From assembly GCF_003340495.1 (NCBI RefSeq), contig NZ_QASA01000001.1, positions 3,038,001-3,102,000 of the forward strand: a stretch of DNA of 64,000 nucleotides, read 5' to 3'. The notes under the pieces were generated by a model. That model did no database searches and had not been told where the DNA came from. It worked only from the letters and a program-made list of their open reading frames with translations. This document shows positions 16,735-26,194 of this stretch, piece by piece (the stretch's first letter is position 1; the number at the start of each line of letters is the position of its first letter). The translations under genes and the position numbers were made by a program. The DNA is from Adhaeribacter pallidiroseus (lineage in GTDB: Bacteria > Bacteroidota > Bacteroidia > Cytophagales > Hymenobacteraceae).

Positions 16735-17598
16735 ATGAGAAAAGTTTGGCAAATACTGGGGTTTGTACTGGTACTGGTTATACTAACTGGTTTAGGTACT
16801 TACGCCTTTATGCCCCGAACACAATTGCTCAGTTACTTTGCGCCGGAAATAAGTTTTGTAAGAATAAGCAACCTGCTGGTTAAAGATAACCAAGCATCGT
16901 GGCAACTACATTTAAGCGCCAATGCGCCCTTATTGCCGGTACAGATCAATTCGCTGCAATACACTTTAAGTTTGTACAACAAACGCTTGGCCCAGGGAAA
17001 TCAACCGGTTACAACCCAACCGCGTAACAAAATGCAGCCCATAATTTTAACCGGTAACTTAAACTATACCCAGGCGCTTCCCGCGATCCAACACCAATTA
17101 CAAGACAATCAACCGGTAAATGCTGGTTTTAAAATGCAGTGTCAGATTCCGTTTATTGGTAAATGTTCAATCAATACGCAGGAAGTTTTACCATTTTCCA
17201 TTCCGGTGCTGGTAGCCCCCCAAATTACAAACCTGGCTACCGAAGAAATTGGCTTTCAGCATTTGCAAGTTGTGTTCACGGTGCAAGTAGCCAATCCGAA
17301 TAAATTTGATTGTTACCTCCGCCATTTATCCGTAAAGGCGCAATTTCCCGAGTACCTGGCGGTAGCAAATAATATCCGGGAAGATTATTTGATTAAAGCG
17401 AACCAGGTAATACCAATTAAAATCTACTCCGCAAAAGCTATTACTAAAACCAATAAAGATATTCTGTTCCAGGTAAGCAGCACCTTAACTTATAACCTAC
17501 AAACCGCCATGCTCCTGGAACCCGTGAACGCTCCAGTAGACCAAATAAATTTCCAGGCCACCCGCGCTGGTTCGGTTACCGTAGCTCAGAAAATTTAA
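16735..17598 (+). CDS. Membrane-anchored LEA type 2/WHy-like protein
   Basis: A 287-residue protein beginning MRKVWQILGF, with one N-terminal hydrophobic helix (VLVLVILTGLGTYAF) serving as anchor or uncleaved signal. The rest is beta-rich with two similar units, each with 'VxFxVxNPNxxxxxLxxLxxxLxxxxxxLA'-like patterning (ISFVRISNLLVKDNQASWQL ... LQYTLSLYNKRLAQG, and LQVVFTVQVANPNKFDCYL ... KAQFPEYLAVAN). This is the layout of LEA14/WHy domains in Bacteroidota envelope proteins. The exact role is unknown. Start 16735 is preferred because the preceding 40 in-frame codons (GTG at 16615) contain a second, unrelated hydrophobic stretch and lack support. A decayed catalase gene follows. Confidence 0.75.
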   Translation: MRKVWQILGFVLVLVILTGLGTYAFMPRTQLLSYFAPEISFVRISNLLVKDNQASWQLHLSANAPLLPVQINSLQYTLSLYNKRLAQGNQPVTTQPRNKMQPIILTGNLNYTQALPAIQHQLQDNQPVNAGFKMQCQIPFIGKCSINTQEVLPFSIPVLVAPQITNLATEEIGFQHLQVVFTVQVANPNKFDCYLRHLSVKAQFPEYLAVANNIREDYLIKANQVIPIKIYSAKAITKTNKDILFQVSSTLTYNLQTAMLLEPVNAPVDQINFQATRAGSVTVAQKI

Positions 17599-17640
17599 AA
17601 TAACACTTCCATATTTTTTAATTACTAAACCCACTCAACT

Positions 17641-17946
17641 CTGTTTTACCATTACAGTACACTGTTAAGGTAGACAAATTAAAACCTACGTTCGCCCGCA
17701 TGTTAAAACAAGCCATTGGCGGCATTAAAGGAGAACTCCGCGTTAGTTTATTTACGGTACTTGTTTCAAGCCTGGGGAACCGGAGGCCCGGTAAAATACC
17801 GCGACATGCTCCTGGAAACCAGTCCCGCAGAAATTGGGCACATTAAAATGCTGGCTACCGCCGTGGCTCTAAACCTGGAAGGTGCACCCATGAGTTTAAA
17901 AATTGAAATGGCAAAAGACAGTGTTATCGTTTGTTCTAAAAAGTAA
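17641..17946 (+). pseudogene. Manganese catalase remnant (multiply frameshifted, truncated)
   Basis: Pieces of a di-Mn catalase can be read across frames. CTG-TTT-TAC-CAT at 17641 looks like a mutated ATG start (FYH). LQYTVKVDKLKPTFAR then MLKQAIGGIKGELRVSL runs to about 17743 in one frame. After a one-base shift near 17747, the adjacent frame continues YLFQAWGTGGPVKYRDMLLE, EIGHIKMLATAVALNLEGAP. These include the expected metal-ligand sites (Glu of GEL, Glu and His of EIGH) of the N-terminal third. The protein then ends in SKK at 17946, whereas intact enzymes continue for about 200 more residues. The 76-residue ORF at 17716-17946 is part of this remnant, not an independent gene. Confidence 0.8.
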
Positions 17947-18067
17947 CCTGTAAAAATAAACTAAGCAAGAACTCAGATCCACCAAGATTAAGAATTTAAG
18001 TAACAGGACAAAATTAAGTTGATAAAAACCTAAGTTTAAGCATTTAATAATCAACTTCTTAACGATC

Positions 18068-18095
18068 GAACAACGAACAACTAAAAACGAACAAC
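18068..18095 (+). repeat. Heptamer array, GAACAAC family (4 units)
   Basis: GAACAAC, GAACAAC, TAAAAAC, GAACAAC in 7-bp register. A related array lies inverted at 27981-28008. Confidence 0.55.
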
Positions 18096-18126
18096 TACTT
18101 ATTTATTCAGGTATTTTTAAAATTTA

Positions 18127-18194
18127 GCAAATTTCCGTTAAAAAAACACCTCTTCTAAAATTACCATAGAGGTGCTTTTTTAACGGAAATTTGC
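18127..18194. terminator. Long terminator-like hairpin
   Basis: The arms 18127-18153 and 18168-18194 are 27 bp and complementary except at one position, around a 14-nt loop. The centre (A7-CACCTCT ... AGAGGTGC-T6) has the form of a bidirectional terminator, and the outer GCAAATTTCCGTTA arms extend it well beyond usual size. Confidence 0.65.
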
Positions 18195-18457
18195 GGTAAA
18201 TAATAATATAGCGATTTTAAAACTTACATCCCGTTTATATCGCATATTATTCTTTTAAAAGTACTATTCTGGAACTAGCAAAACCCGGATAACCGCTAAA
18301 CTTTTTAGGTTTATATCACAAATCAGCACCTTTCTTTAAATTTTTGCGTAGAAAGCTTGATTTCTTCCAGCTAATTTAAACATTTAAACCTATTTCACCT
18401 TTAAGTAAAACTCCGCGACGGCTTTTAAAAGCCCTACTATGGGTAATCAGTGTACCT

Positions 18458-21400
18458 TTGGTGCTGGTTATCCTGTTGGTTATTGCCCTACAAATTCCGG
18501 GGGTACAACGGTTTGCGGCTCAAAAAGGAGCCAATTATCTCGCTAAAACCTTAAACACGAAAGTTACTATTGGCGGTTTTACCACCGACTGGCGCAATAG
18601 TTTGGTGCTAAAAGAATTTTACCTCGAAGATCAAAAACGCGATACTTTGGTGTATGCCGGTCGGTTGGGCGTTGATATCAACATCTTCGGGTTGTTAAAA
18701 AATCAAATTACGGTAAGTTCGGTTAAACTCGATGATGCTACGGTGCACATTAGTTCCACCATGCCGGACAGCGTAAATAATTACGATTTTATTATTGCGG
18801 CTTTTGCCGGTGATACTACCGCCGCCCCGGTAGATACTACCGCCAGTACTCCCTTTGCCTACAAAGTTGGTACGCTGCAGTTGAACAACATTTTCTTTAC
18901 CATGGCCGACGAGGTAGGTGGTAACGATATTCGCACCCGAATTGGTTTTGCTTCGGCCAACATGGACGAATTTAATCCGACCAAATCGTTGTACCACATC
19001 GGGGAAGTGAACCTCCGGAACAGCTATGCTACTATTACGCAAAGCAAAGTAGTAACCGATACTACCACCACCGACTCTACTGCTTTAGACCTGGGCTTGC
19101 GCAAAGTTAACTTAGAAAACGTTAAAGTTAATTTCAACAACAAGGTAGCCGCGCAGCGCATTATTGTAGATGTAAAAAAATCAGAGTTGGGTGCAAATAA
19201 AATTGACTTGAAAAACGCCCGCATCGATCTGAAAAACTTTGATTTAAACAACGCTTACTTTGCTTATTTTCAAGATAAAAACACTTCTCCCGATTCGCTG
19301 GCCATAAACCCTGCTGAAACAGCGGCGAAGATTGACAGTGCCGCGGAAGCAGAAGCAGGCCAGCCGGTAAATTGGGTGGTTACACTCGGTAACTTAAACG
19401 TGGGTAACCTGAACGTAGATTTTGGTAATTACAACACGCCGGAACAAAAAACCGGGATGGACTTCAACCACTTATCTTTTAAAAACATTAACCTGGATTT
19501 AAATGATCTGTATTATAGTTCCGATAAAATAACCGCCGACTTAAATCAATTAACCTTACAGGAAAAAAGCGGATTTCGGGTAAATAATTTTGCGGCTAAT
19601 ATCAACGTAGATTCCACCCGGGCCTCCCTAACCGATTTAGATTTACAAACCGGCGAAAGCCATTTGCGGCCCAGCTTTGCTTTGGGTTATCCTTCGTTAG
19701 CTACCATTGGCGAAGACATTAACCAGTTACGCCTGGATGCCGATCTAGAAAATTCAAAAATCGGCTTGCAGGATGTTTTGTATTTTGCTCCTACCCTGGC
19801 CGAAAATCCTTCATTCCGAAAAATCACCAATCGGTTTATAACCCTGGATGGTCGTTTATTTGGCCGTATGGATAATTTAAATGCCGAAAGCCTGCGTTTA
19901 CAAGGTTTGGCGGGCACCTCTATTAACCTGACCGGTAATTTAAAGCAAATGCTGGATTTTGTAAACAAAGGTGCCTTGGATTTGCGCGTGAACGAATTTA
20001 CCACTACCCGCACCGATATCTTGGCTTTAGTGCCGGCAGGTACCATTCCCAAAACAATCTCTTTACCAGCGCGAATTTCGCTATCGGGCGGCGTACGGGG
20101 TACCCTGAAAAATTTAAATTTAAATAATTTTCGGGCTAATGCTTCGGGCGGTACGGCTTTGGCCATGAGTGGTTCCATTATAAACGCGACTGACCCGGAC
20201 CGGCTACGCATGAATTTGCATATTAACAACTTTGCCACTACCCGCAGCGCACTTGAAAATTTATTACCTAAAGGCACTTTACCTACCGCCATCCGGATTC
20301 CCGAAAACTTACGTCTGGCTGGTAGCTTTAATGGCTCCCTGGAAAACTTTATTACCAATGCCAACATTAATACATCCTTTGGAGATGGCCGCGTAGAAGC
20401 GCAATTACAACCCGGTGAGCGGTTTAATGCTACTGCGCGATTAATTAAGTTTAACGTGGGCCGCTTGTTAAAACAAGAACCAACTTTAGGTACGGTTACC
20501 GCGTCGGCTACTGCTGCTGGTAGCGGCTTTAGCCCCGAGGTGATGCGGGCTGATTTTACGGCTACGGTACAGGAAGCTTTTTACAACAAGTACCGGTACA
20601 ACAATGTAAACCTGAAAGGCAACATCGACCGGAATATCTATGCCGTAACGGGCAACATGAAGGATACTAATCTGGCTTTTAACCTAGATGGAAATTTTAA
20701 TTTACGCGATGAAAAAGTACCTGTTTACCGGGCCAACCTGGATATTGCTAACGCTAACTTAAAAGCTTTACATTTTTATCCTACCGATTTTCAACTACGC
20801 GGCGTAATTAACGCGGATTTAAGCGGCGCATCGCCCGACGAAATGAAAGGCACCTTAGGCATCAGCAACTTATTAATGCGCCAGAACAAACGTAACTACC
20901 CGATTGATACCCTGCAATTACAACTAAATAATGCCATTGGCCGCACCGATATCCGCTTACAATCCAATATCTTATCGGGCTTTTTCCGGGGCAATAACAG
21001 CGTGTCGGATTTACCGGTAGCTTTGCAGAAATTTATCGATAGTTATTTTGATATTCAGGAGGCGCCTTTTACCACGGCCGTTAATTTACAGGATTTCGAA
21101 TTTAATTTTAAATTATTACGCTCCCGCGCTATTCGGGCTTTTGTACCGGATTTAAAAAGGCTGCGTCCCAGTTCCTTTGCCGGTTCCTACACTGCCGCTA
21201 ACCAAAACCTGCGGGTAAACGCTAATGTACCCGGCATGAAATACCTGAGTTACAACATTGATACCGCTCGGGTAAACATTAACAGCGACCGCGAAAAAAT
21301 TGCCTTTGCCTTGAACGTAATGGAACTGGCCGATTCATCGATGCAGGTTCGTAACATTGCTTTAACAACCGATTTGCAAAACAATACCTTACGCACACGG

Positions 21401-23677
21401 GCCCAAGTTTTAAATAATAATGGTCAGCCTCGGTTTGGTTTAGGCGGCTTATTAAGTACTATCTCCAAAGGGTATCGCTTTAGCTTTGCCCCCAATGAAC
21501 TCATCATTAATGGCGAACAGTGGACCGTTACCCCGGACAACTACATCCAGTACCAGGACAATAATATTTTTGCCCGCAACGTGCGTTTAGCTTACGGTAA
21601 TAGCTCTTTGGCCATCAACAGCCAAGGTACCAACCCGGTGAATGCTCCCTTGGAGGTAACTTTTGGTAATTTCGATCTAGGTTACATTTCGCGTTCTATC
21701 CAGCAAAATCCGGATACTTTGCTGGTTGCCGGCGTACTTAATGGCAACGTGGTTTTACGCGATATTATGAAGGCACTGCGCTTTACTTCGGATGCTTCGG
21801 TTACCAACCTGGCCTACATGGGCACGCCCATTGGTAACATCGCCGTACAAGCCAGTAATCCCGAAACTACCCGGTACAACGTTAACGCCAACTTAAGCGG
21901 TAACGGCAATAATGCTTCAGTTACGGGCTACTATCTGGCCCAGGATACCACCAACGCTTTAAATTTAACGGCCACTATTGGCAGTATAAATATGGCCATG
22001 GTCCAAGGCTTTAGCGCCGGCATGCTCAAACGGGTATCGGGCAATGTAGGCGGTAACTTTACCATTAACGGCAGTACTTCTAAACCCATCATCCGGGGAG
22101 CGGCTACGTTTACCAATGCCGGATTTACCGTGGCTATGTATAATTCGGCTTACCGGTTAGTTAACGAAACCATTTCTTTAAACGAACAGGGTATTAATTT
22201 TAATAATTTTACCATTCTGGATTCTTTAAATAACAAGGCTGTCATTACTGGTTCGGTATTTACGACCGATTACACGTATTACCGTTTTGATTTAACCGCC
22301 ACTACCGATGATTTTCTGGCCATTAATTCTTCGGCTAGAGATTATGATTTGTACTATGGCAAACTTATTCTGGATAGCCGCACCCGCATCCAGGGCGATA
22401 TTGTTACCCCTATCATTAACTCGGATGTTACCGTGGTAAATGGCTCCCGTTTAACCATGGTTTTACCTAACGAAGCCACGGAGCAAAGCCAAGAAGGTAT
22501 TGTACAGTTTGTAAATATGCGTCGCCGGGGAAATCAATTAGTGGAAGCCGAAGAAGACACGCTGCAAGATGCCGCCATGAGTGGTTTTGAATTAACCGCC
22601 AATATAAACTTAACCGACGAAACCTTATTTACGGTAATTATAGACCCTATCACCGGCGACTTTTTGGATGTGCGGGGTAATACCCGCCTTAGCTTTGGCA
22701 TGGACCCAGGCGGCAGCATGGATTTAACCGGAACCTACACCGTAAAAGAAGGAAAATACCGCTTAAGCTTCCTGAACGTAAAACGCGAATTGGAATTTGC
22801 CGAAGGTGGCACTATTACCTGGCTGGGTGACCCCTTAGAAGCAAATGCTGATTTACGCGCCATTTATCGCATAGAAGCACCCGTGCGGGAATTAGTAGCT
22901 ACCCAAATACCCAACAGCTCTAACGACCCGACCTTAAAGCAAAAGGTACCCTTTTTGGTTTATGTTAACGTAAAAAATGCCTTACTCAAACCCGATATAA
23001 CTTTTGATATTGATATTCCGGAAGAAGATAAAGGATCGAATGCGGCGGCAACTACCGCTAATACTGCCATACAACAATTGCGGAGTGAACCATCCGAGAT
23101 GAACAAGCAAGTGTTTGCTTTATTGGTACTGGGTCGGTTCTTAGCTCCGGATCCGCTGCAATCGTCGGGGGGCGGTGGCTTGGAAGGTACCATCCGCAAC
23201 AGTTTAAGCGACGTGTTGAACGACCAACTCGATAACTTAACCAACCGTTATGCGGGCGGCTTAGGGCTGGAATTAGGGTTAAATACCTACGAAGATTACT
23301 CCCAAGGTTCGGCCCAAAACCGGACTGATTTAAACGTAGCGGTTCGCCAGCAATTCCTAAACGACCGGTTACAGTTTCGGGTAGGTACCAACGTGGGAGT
23401 AGAAGGCGGCGGCAGTCCTAATAGCGAAGGTAATAGTAAGAGTGGTTTTGCGGGCAACTTTTCGGTGGAGTATTTAGTATTACCCGACGGACGTTTGCGG
23501 GTGCGGGGATTTAAACAAGAAGCCTACGAATCTTTCACCGAAACCCAGGTGCAGGAAACCGGAGCGGCTGTGGTATACCAACGGGATTATAATAGCTTTG
23601 CTGAGCTTTTCCGGCGAATATCGAAGGCGCAACGACGCACCAAACAGCAAGTTCCGGACGTGAGCGCTCAGAAATAA
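18458..23677 (+). CDS. tamB: TamB-like translocation and assembly module protein (DUF490)
   Basis: A very large (at least 1,739-residue) envelope protein of the AsmA/TamB family: N-terminal inner-membrane helix, long periplasm-spanning beta-taco built of AsmA-like repeats, and the conserved C-terminal TamB domain (ELTANINLTDETLFTVIIDPITG ... LTGTYTVKEGKYRLSFL ... RAIYRIEAPVRELV). It helps insert outer-membrane proteins and/or moves phospholipids. The TamL-like gene follows 119 bp downstream, as expected. The canonical start available is TTG 18458 (VLVILLVIALQIPGVQRF), but the frame is open upstream to 18380 and encodes a plausible basic leader plus more of the membrane helix (KTPRRLLKALLWVISVPL). 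That would require a rare ATT start (18392) or an undetected error. Confidence 0.9.
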   Translation: MVLVILLVIALQIPGVQRFAAQKGANYLAKTLNTKVTIGGFTTDWRNSLVLKEFYLEDQKRDTLVYAGRLGVDINIFGLLKNQITVSSVKLDDATVHISSTMPDSVNNYDFIIAAFAGDTTAAPVDTTASTPFAYKVGTLQLNNIFFTMADEVGGNDIRTRIGFASANMDEFNPTKSLYHIGEVNLRNSYATITQSKVVTDTTTTDSTALDLGLRKVNLENVKVNFNNKVAAQRIIVDVKKSELGANKIDLKNARIDLKNFDLNNAYFAYFQDKNTSPDSLAINPAETAAKIDSAAEAEAGQPVNWVVTLGNLNVGNLNVDFGNYNTPEQKTGMDFNHLSFKNINLDLNDLYYSSDKITADLNQLTLQEKSGFRVNNFAANINVDSTRASLTDLDLQTGESHLRPSFALGYPSLATIGEDINQLRLDADLENSKIGLQDVLYFAPTLAENPSFRKITNRFITLDGRLFGRMDNLNAESLRLQGLAGTSINLTGNLKQMLDFVNKGALDLRVNEFTTTRTDILALVPAGTIPKTISLPARISLSGGVRGTLKNLNLNNFRANASGGTALAMSGSIINATDPDRLRMNLHINNFATTRSALENLLPKGTLPTAIRIPENLRLAGSFNGSLENFITNANINTSFGDGRVEAQLQPGERFNATARLIKFNVGRLLKQEPTLGTVTASATAAGSGFSPEVMRADFTATVQEAFYNKYRYNNVNLKGNIDRNIYAVTGNMKDTNLAFNLDGNFNLRDEKVPVYRANLDIANANLKALHFYPTDFQLRGVINADLSGASPDEMKGTLGISNLLMRQNKRNYPIDTLQLQLNNAIGRTDIRLQSNILSGFFRGNNSVSDLPVALQKFIDSYFDIQEAPFTTAVNLQDFEFNFKLLRSRAIRAFVPDLKRLRPSSFAGSYTAANQNLRVNANVPGMKYLSYNIDTARVNINSDREKIAFALNVMELADSSMQVRNIALTTDLQNNTLRTRAQVLNNNGQPRFGLGGLLSTISKGYRFSFAPNELIINGEQWTVTPDNYIQYQDNNIFARNVRLAYGNSSLAINSQGTNPVNAPLEVTFGNFDLGYISRSIQQNPDTLLVAGVLNGNVVLRDIMKALRFTSDASVTNLAYMGTPIGNIAVQASNPETTRYNVNANLSGNGNNASVTGYYLAQDTTNALNLTATIGSINMAMVQGFSAGMLKRVSGNVGGNFTINGSTSKPIIRGAATFTNAGFTVAMYNSAYRLVNETISLNEQGINFNNFTILDSLNNKAVITGSVFTTDYTYYRFDLTATTDDFLAINSSARDYDLYYGKLILDSRTRIQGDIVTPIINSDVTVVNGSRLTMVLPNEATEQSQEGIVQFVNMRRRGNQLVEAEEDTLQDAAMSGFELTANINLTDETLFTVIIDPITGDFLDVRGNTRLSFGMDPGGSMDLTGTYTVKEGKYRLSFLNVKRELEFAEGGTITWLGDPLEANADLRAIYRIEAPVRELVATQIPNSSNDPTLKQKVPFLVYVNVKNALLKPDITFDIDIPEEDKGSNAAATTANTAIQQLRSEPSEMNKQVFALLVLGRFLAPDPLQSSGGGGLEGTIRNSLSDVLNDQLDNLTNRYAGGLGLELGLNTYEDYSQGSAQNRTDLNVAVRQQFLNDRLQFRVGTNVGVEGGGSPNSEGNSKSGFAGNFSVEYLVLPDGRLRVRGFKQEAYESFTETQVQETGAAVVYQRDYNSFAELFRRISKAQRRTKQQVPDVSAQK

Positions 23678-23796
23678 TTTTAAAAAACTAGTTCGTTCGA
23701 GAATCAAAATAAAGATATTGGCAAGTAGACAGGAATTTAATTCCAGGCTTTCATCAACATCTTAAACCCAGATAAACCGAATTTTTAATTTAATTA

Positions 23797-26150
23797 ATGA
23801 TACGACTCTATTTTCTGCGCTTAGTAGTTCTTCGCCGTTTAATACTGGTAGCAATTGGGCTGTTGTTGCTGCTATTAGCAAGTTGCAGCAGCACCAAAAC
23901 GTTGCCGCCCGGCCGGAAATTATACATTGGCCATAAACTGGAACTGCAATCCGATACCCTTATTCCGACCAAAAAAACGCTGGAACCCGAATTAGAAAGT
24001 GTTATTACACCTAAACCAAATACTTCTTTTTTGGTATCCGGCCAACTTTGTGGATTAATAACATTGGCAATCCCAATAAGAAGAAAGGTTTAGCGGCCTG
24101 GATCCGGCGTAAATTTGGCCAGGAGCCCGTTTTACTGGATTCTGTGAAAACAAAGAATGTAGTAAGTTTACTAAGTAACCGTTTAAGTAATAATGGATAT
24201 TTTGGTTCGCGGGTGACCTACGAAGTGAAAGAAGAAAAAGAGCGCATGGTTCGGGTTATTTACCGGGCTCAGGTGAGCGCTCCTTATCGCATAAAAGAAA
24301 TTATCTGGCCCTCCGGCGATTCCATCAGTGAGGCTTCCAAAGCCATGGCCGCTACTCAAAAAACTTCCCTTATTAAAGTTGGTCAGGTTTATAATTTAGA
24401 CAATTTAATTGCGGAGCGCACCCGCATCGATGGAGAATTAAAAAATCAAGGCTTTTTCTACTTCGGTCCCGATGTAATTATTTTTAAAGCCGACAGCATG
24501 CGCCACGATCGTACCATTAATTTGTACGTGCAATTAAAACCCGAAACACCGGCCCGGGCTAAACGCGCTTATCGCTTAAACGATATTTCTATTTTCACCG
24601 ATTACCAGGTAGGTTACGAAAATCCTCCCAAAACGCCACCAGTAGAAATACAAGGTTATAAATATTTCCCCAACGAGTTAACTTTAAAAGCCAAGCGCAT
24701 GTTGCCTTCGGTTTTCTTAATGCCGGATTCGTTGTACACCCGCCGCGATCATGCCCTAACCTTAAGCCGGTTAATGGGCTTAGGCACTTTTCAGTACGTG
24801 GATTTAAAGTTTTTTGAAGTAGATGCCGAGCCTAATTTATTAAACGCCGAAATGCGCTTAACGCCGGTAGTAAACCAAAGTTTGCGAGCCGAAGCCGAAT
24901 TTACCAGTAATAATAACAGCTTTGTGGGGCCAGGCATTAATTTAAACTACCGGCACCGGAACTTAGGACGCGGCGCCGAACTTTTTGTGCTGAGTTTAAG
25001 TGCGAACCAATTAACGCAGGTAGGTGGCAATAAAAAAGACGAACAAAAAGCGGGTACCGAAACGAATACCGCAAACTCGGCACTTAACTCTTTTTCCGTG
25101 GGGCTAACTGCCGATTTATACGTGCCTCGTATTATTTCGCCTATTAAAGGTTTGCGCAACGTACGCAGTGAATTTGTACCGAAAACCCGTTTCCGGCTGG
25201 GAGCTAATTACATGAACCGGGTTGGTTTTTTCCAGATGACTGGCTACAATGCCAGTTACAGTTATATCTGGAAACCCAAAGCAACCATTACCCACGAACT
25301 CACACCAATTAATTTGCAATACACGAACCTGGCCAATGTATCCACAGAATTCCAAACCCGGTTAGATACCAGCGCTTACTTACGACAAAGTTTCCAGAGC
25401 CAGTTTATTTTGGGTGGAATTTATAATTTTAATTACAACGACCAGGCCCGTTCTGATTTGCGTAATCACTTTTACTTTAACGCTAACCTGGATGCCTCGG
25501 GTAATTTATTTAGCTTAGTAAATAAAAGCGGTACTATTTTTAACCAGGCTTATTCGCAATATACCCGGGTAGACTTAGATACGCGCTATTATTTAAAATT
25601 AACGAAAGGCAGCATGGTGGCTATGCGTTTGCTCACAGGTGTGGGCTTTACGTATGGCAATTCGCAAACCTTACCGTATGTGAAACAATTTTTTATTGGT
25701 GGCCCCAACAGTTTGCGGGCTTTCCGGTCGCGGGCCGTGGGCCCGGGTAATTACCAGGATACTAGTGCTACCAGCTTCTTCGACCAAACCGGCGATATTC
25801 GCTTTGAAGCCAACGTGGAATACCGCGTTGATTTGTTCCCGTACGTAAAAGGCGCTTTATTTGTGGATGCCGGTAATATTTGGCTATCGCGCGAAATAAA
25901 AGATGAAAAAACAGGGCGACCCGAAAAGCCAGGGGGGAAATTTGCCGCCAATCGGTTTTTCGAGCAATTAGCCGTAGGTGCCGGCCCCGGAATCCGGATT
26001 GATGCCCAGGTAATTGTATTGCGGTTTGATGTAGGTTTTCCGTTACGGATACCGGCGCTCCAACCCGAAGACTTATTACCTAACCAAGAACCGTTTCCGA
26101 AACCCAGCCGAAAACCCATCTTGAATATTGCTATCGGCTACCCGTTCTAA
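23797..26150 (+). CDS. tamL: TamL/TamA-like Omp85-family outer-membrane lipoprotein (frameshifted)
   Basis: Outer-membrane BamA/TamA-type barrel paired with TamB in Bacteroidota, where the TamA equivalent (TamL) is a lipoprotein. The first 77 codons give a lipoprotein signal LLLLLASC and CSSTKTLPPGRKLYIG. The frame then breaks at six T (24027-24032); one additional T restores SFFGIRPTLWINNIGNPNKK and the rest, about 784 residues in total. Nominally it splits into 23797-24093 and 24048-26150. The second part shows POTRA-like segments (YRIKEIIWPSGDSISE; YRLNDISIFTDYQVG) and the Omp85 barrel (NYRHRNLGRGAELF, QFFIGGPNSLRAFRSRAVGPG, RFDVGFPLRIPA, NIAIGYPF). The GGxxSLRGF-like motif marks the L6 loop. 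Function depends on whether the frameshift is genuine. Confidence 0.88.
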
Positions 26151-26169
26151 ACTACGGGTAACCGATAGC
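26130..26169. terminator. Hairpin overlapping the tamL stop codon
   Basis: GCTATCGGCTACCCGT (26130-26145) pairs with ACGGGTAACCGATAGC (26154-26169) with one mismatch, loop 8 nt. It lies between convergent genes. The immediate T run is weak, but A/T tracts follow at 26181-26200. Confidence 0.55.
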
Positions 26170-26194
26170 CATCTTGGTCTAATTTTTAAATTTT

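Larger units (their letters stand above)
17947..18391. other. Intergenic region with heptamer array and long hairpin
   Basis: Non-coding spacer before tamB. It contains the GAACAAC-type heptamer array (18068-18095), a small inverted repeat near 18013-18057 (AAGTTGAT/ATCAACTT), and the long near-perfect hairpin at 18127-18194. Confidence 0.5.

Noticed and set aside
17716-17946. 76-residue ORF as an independent small gene
   Set aside because: Its sequence is the middle of a manganese catalase N-terminal third and upstream catalase sequence continues in another frame, so it is a pseudogene fragment.
23797-24093. 98-residue lipoprotein ORF as a separate gene
   Set aside because: Only its first 77 codons are meaningful; one added T joins it to the Omp85 ORF, as expected for TamL.
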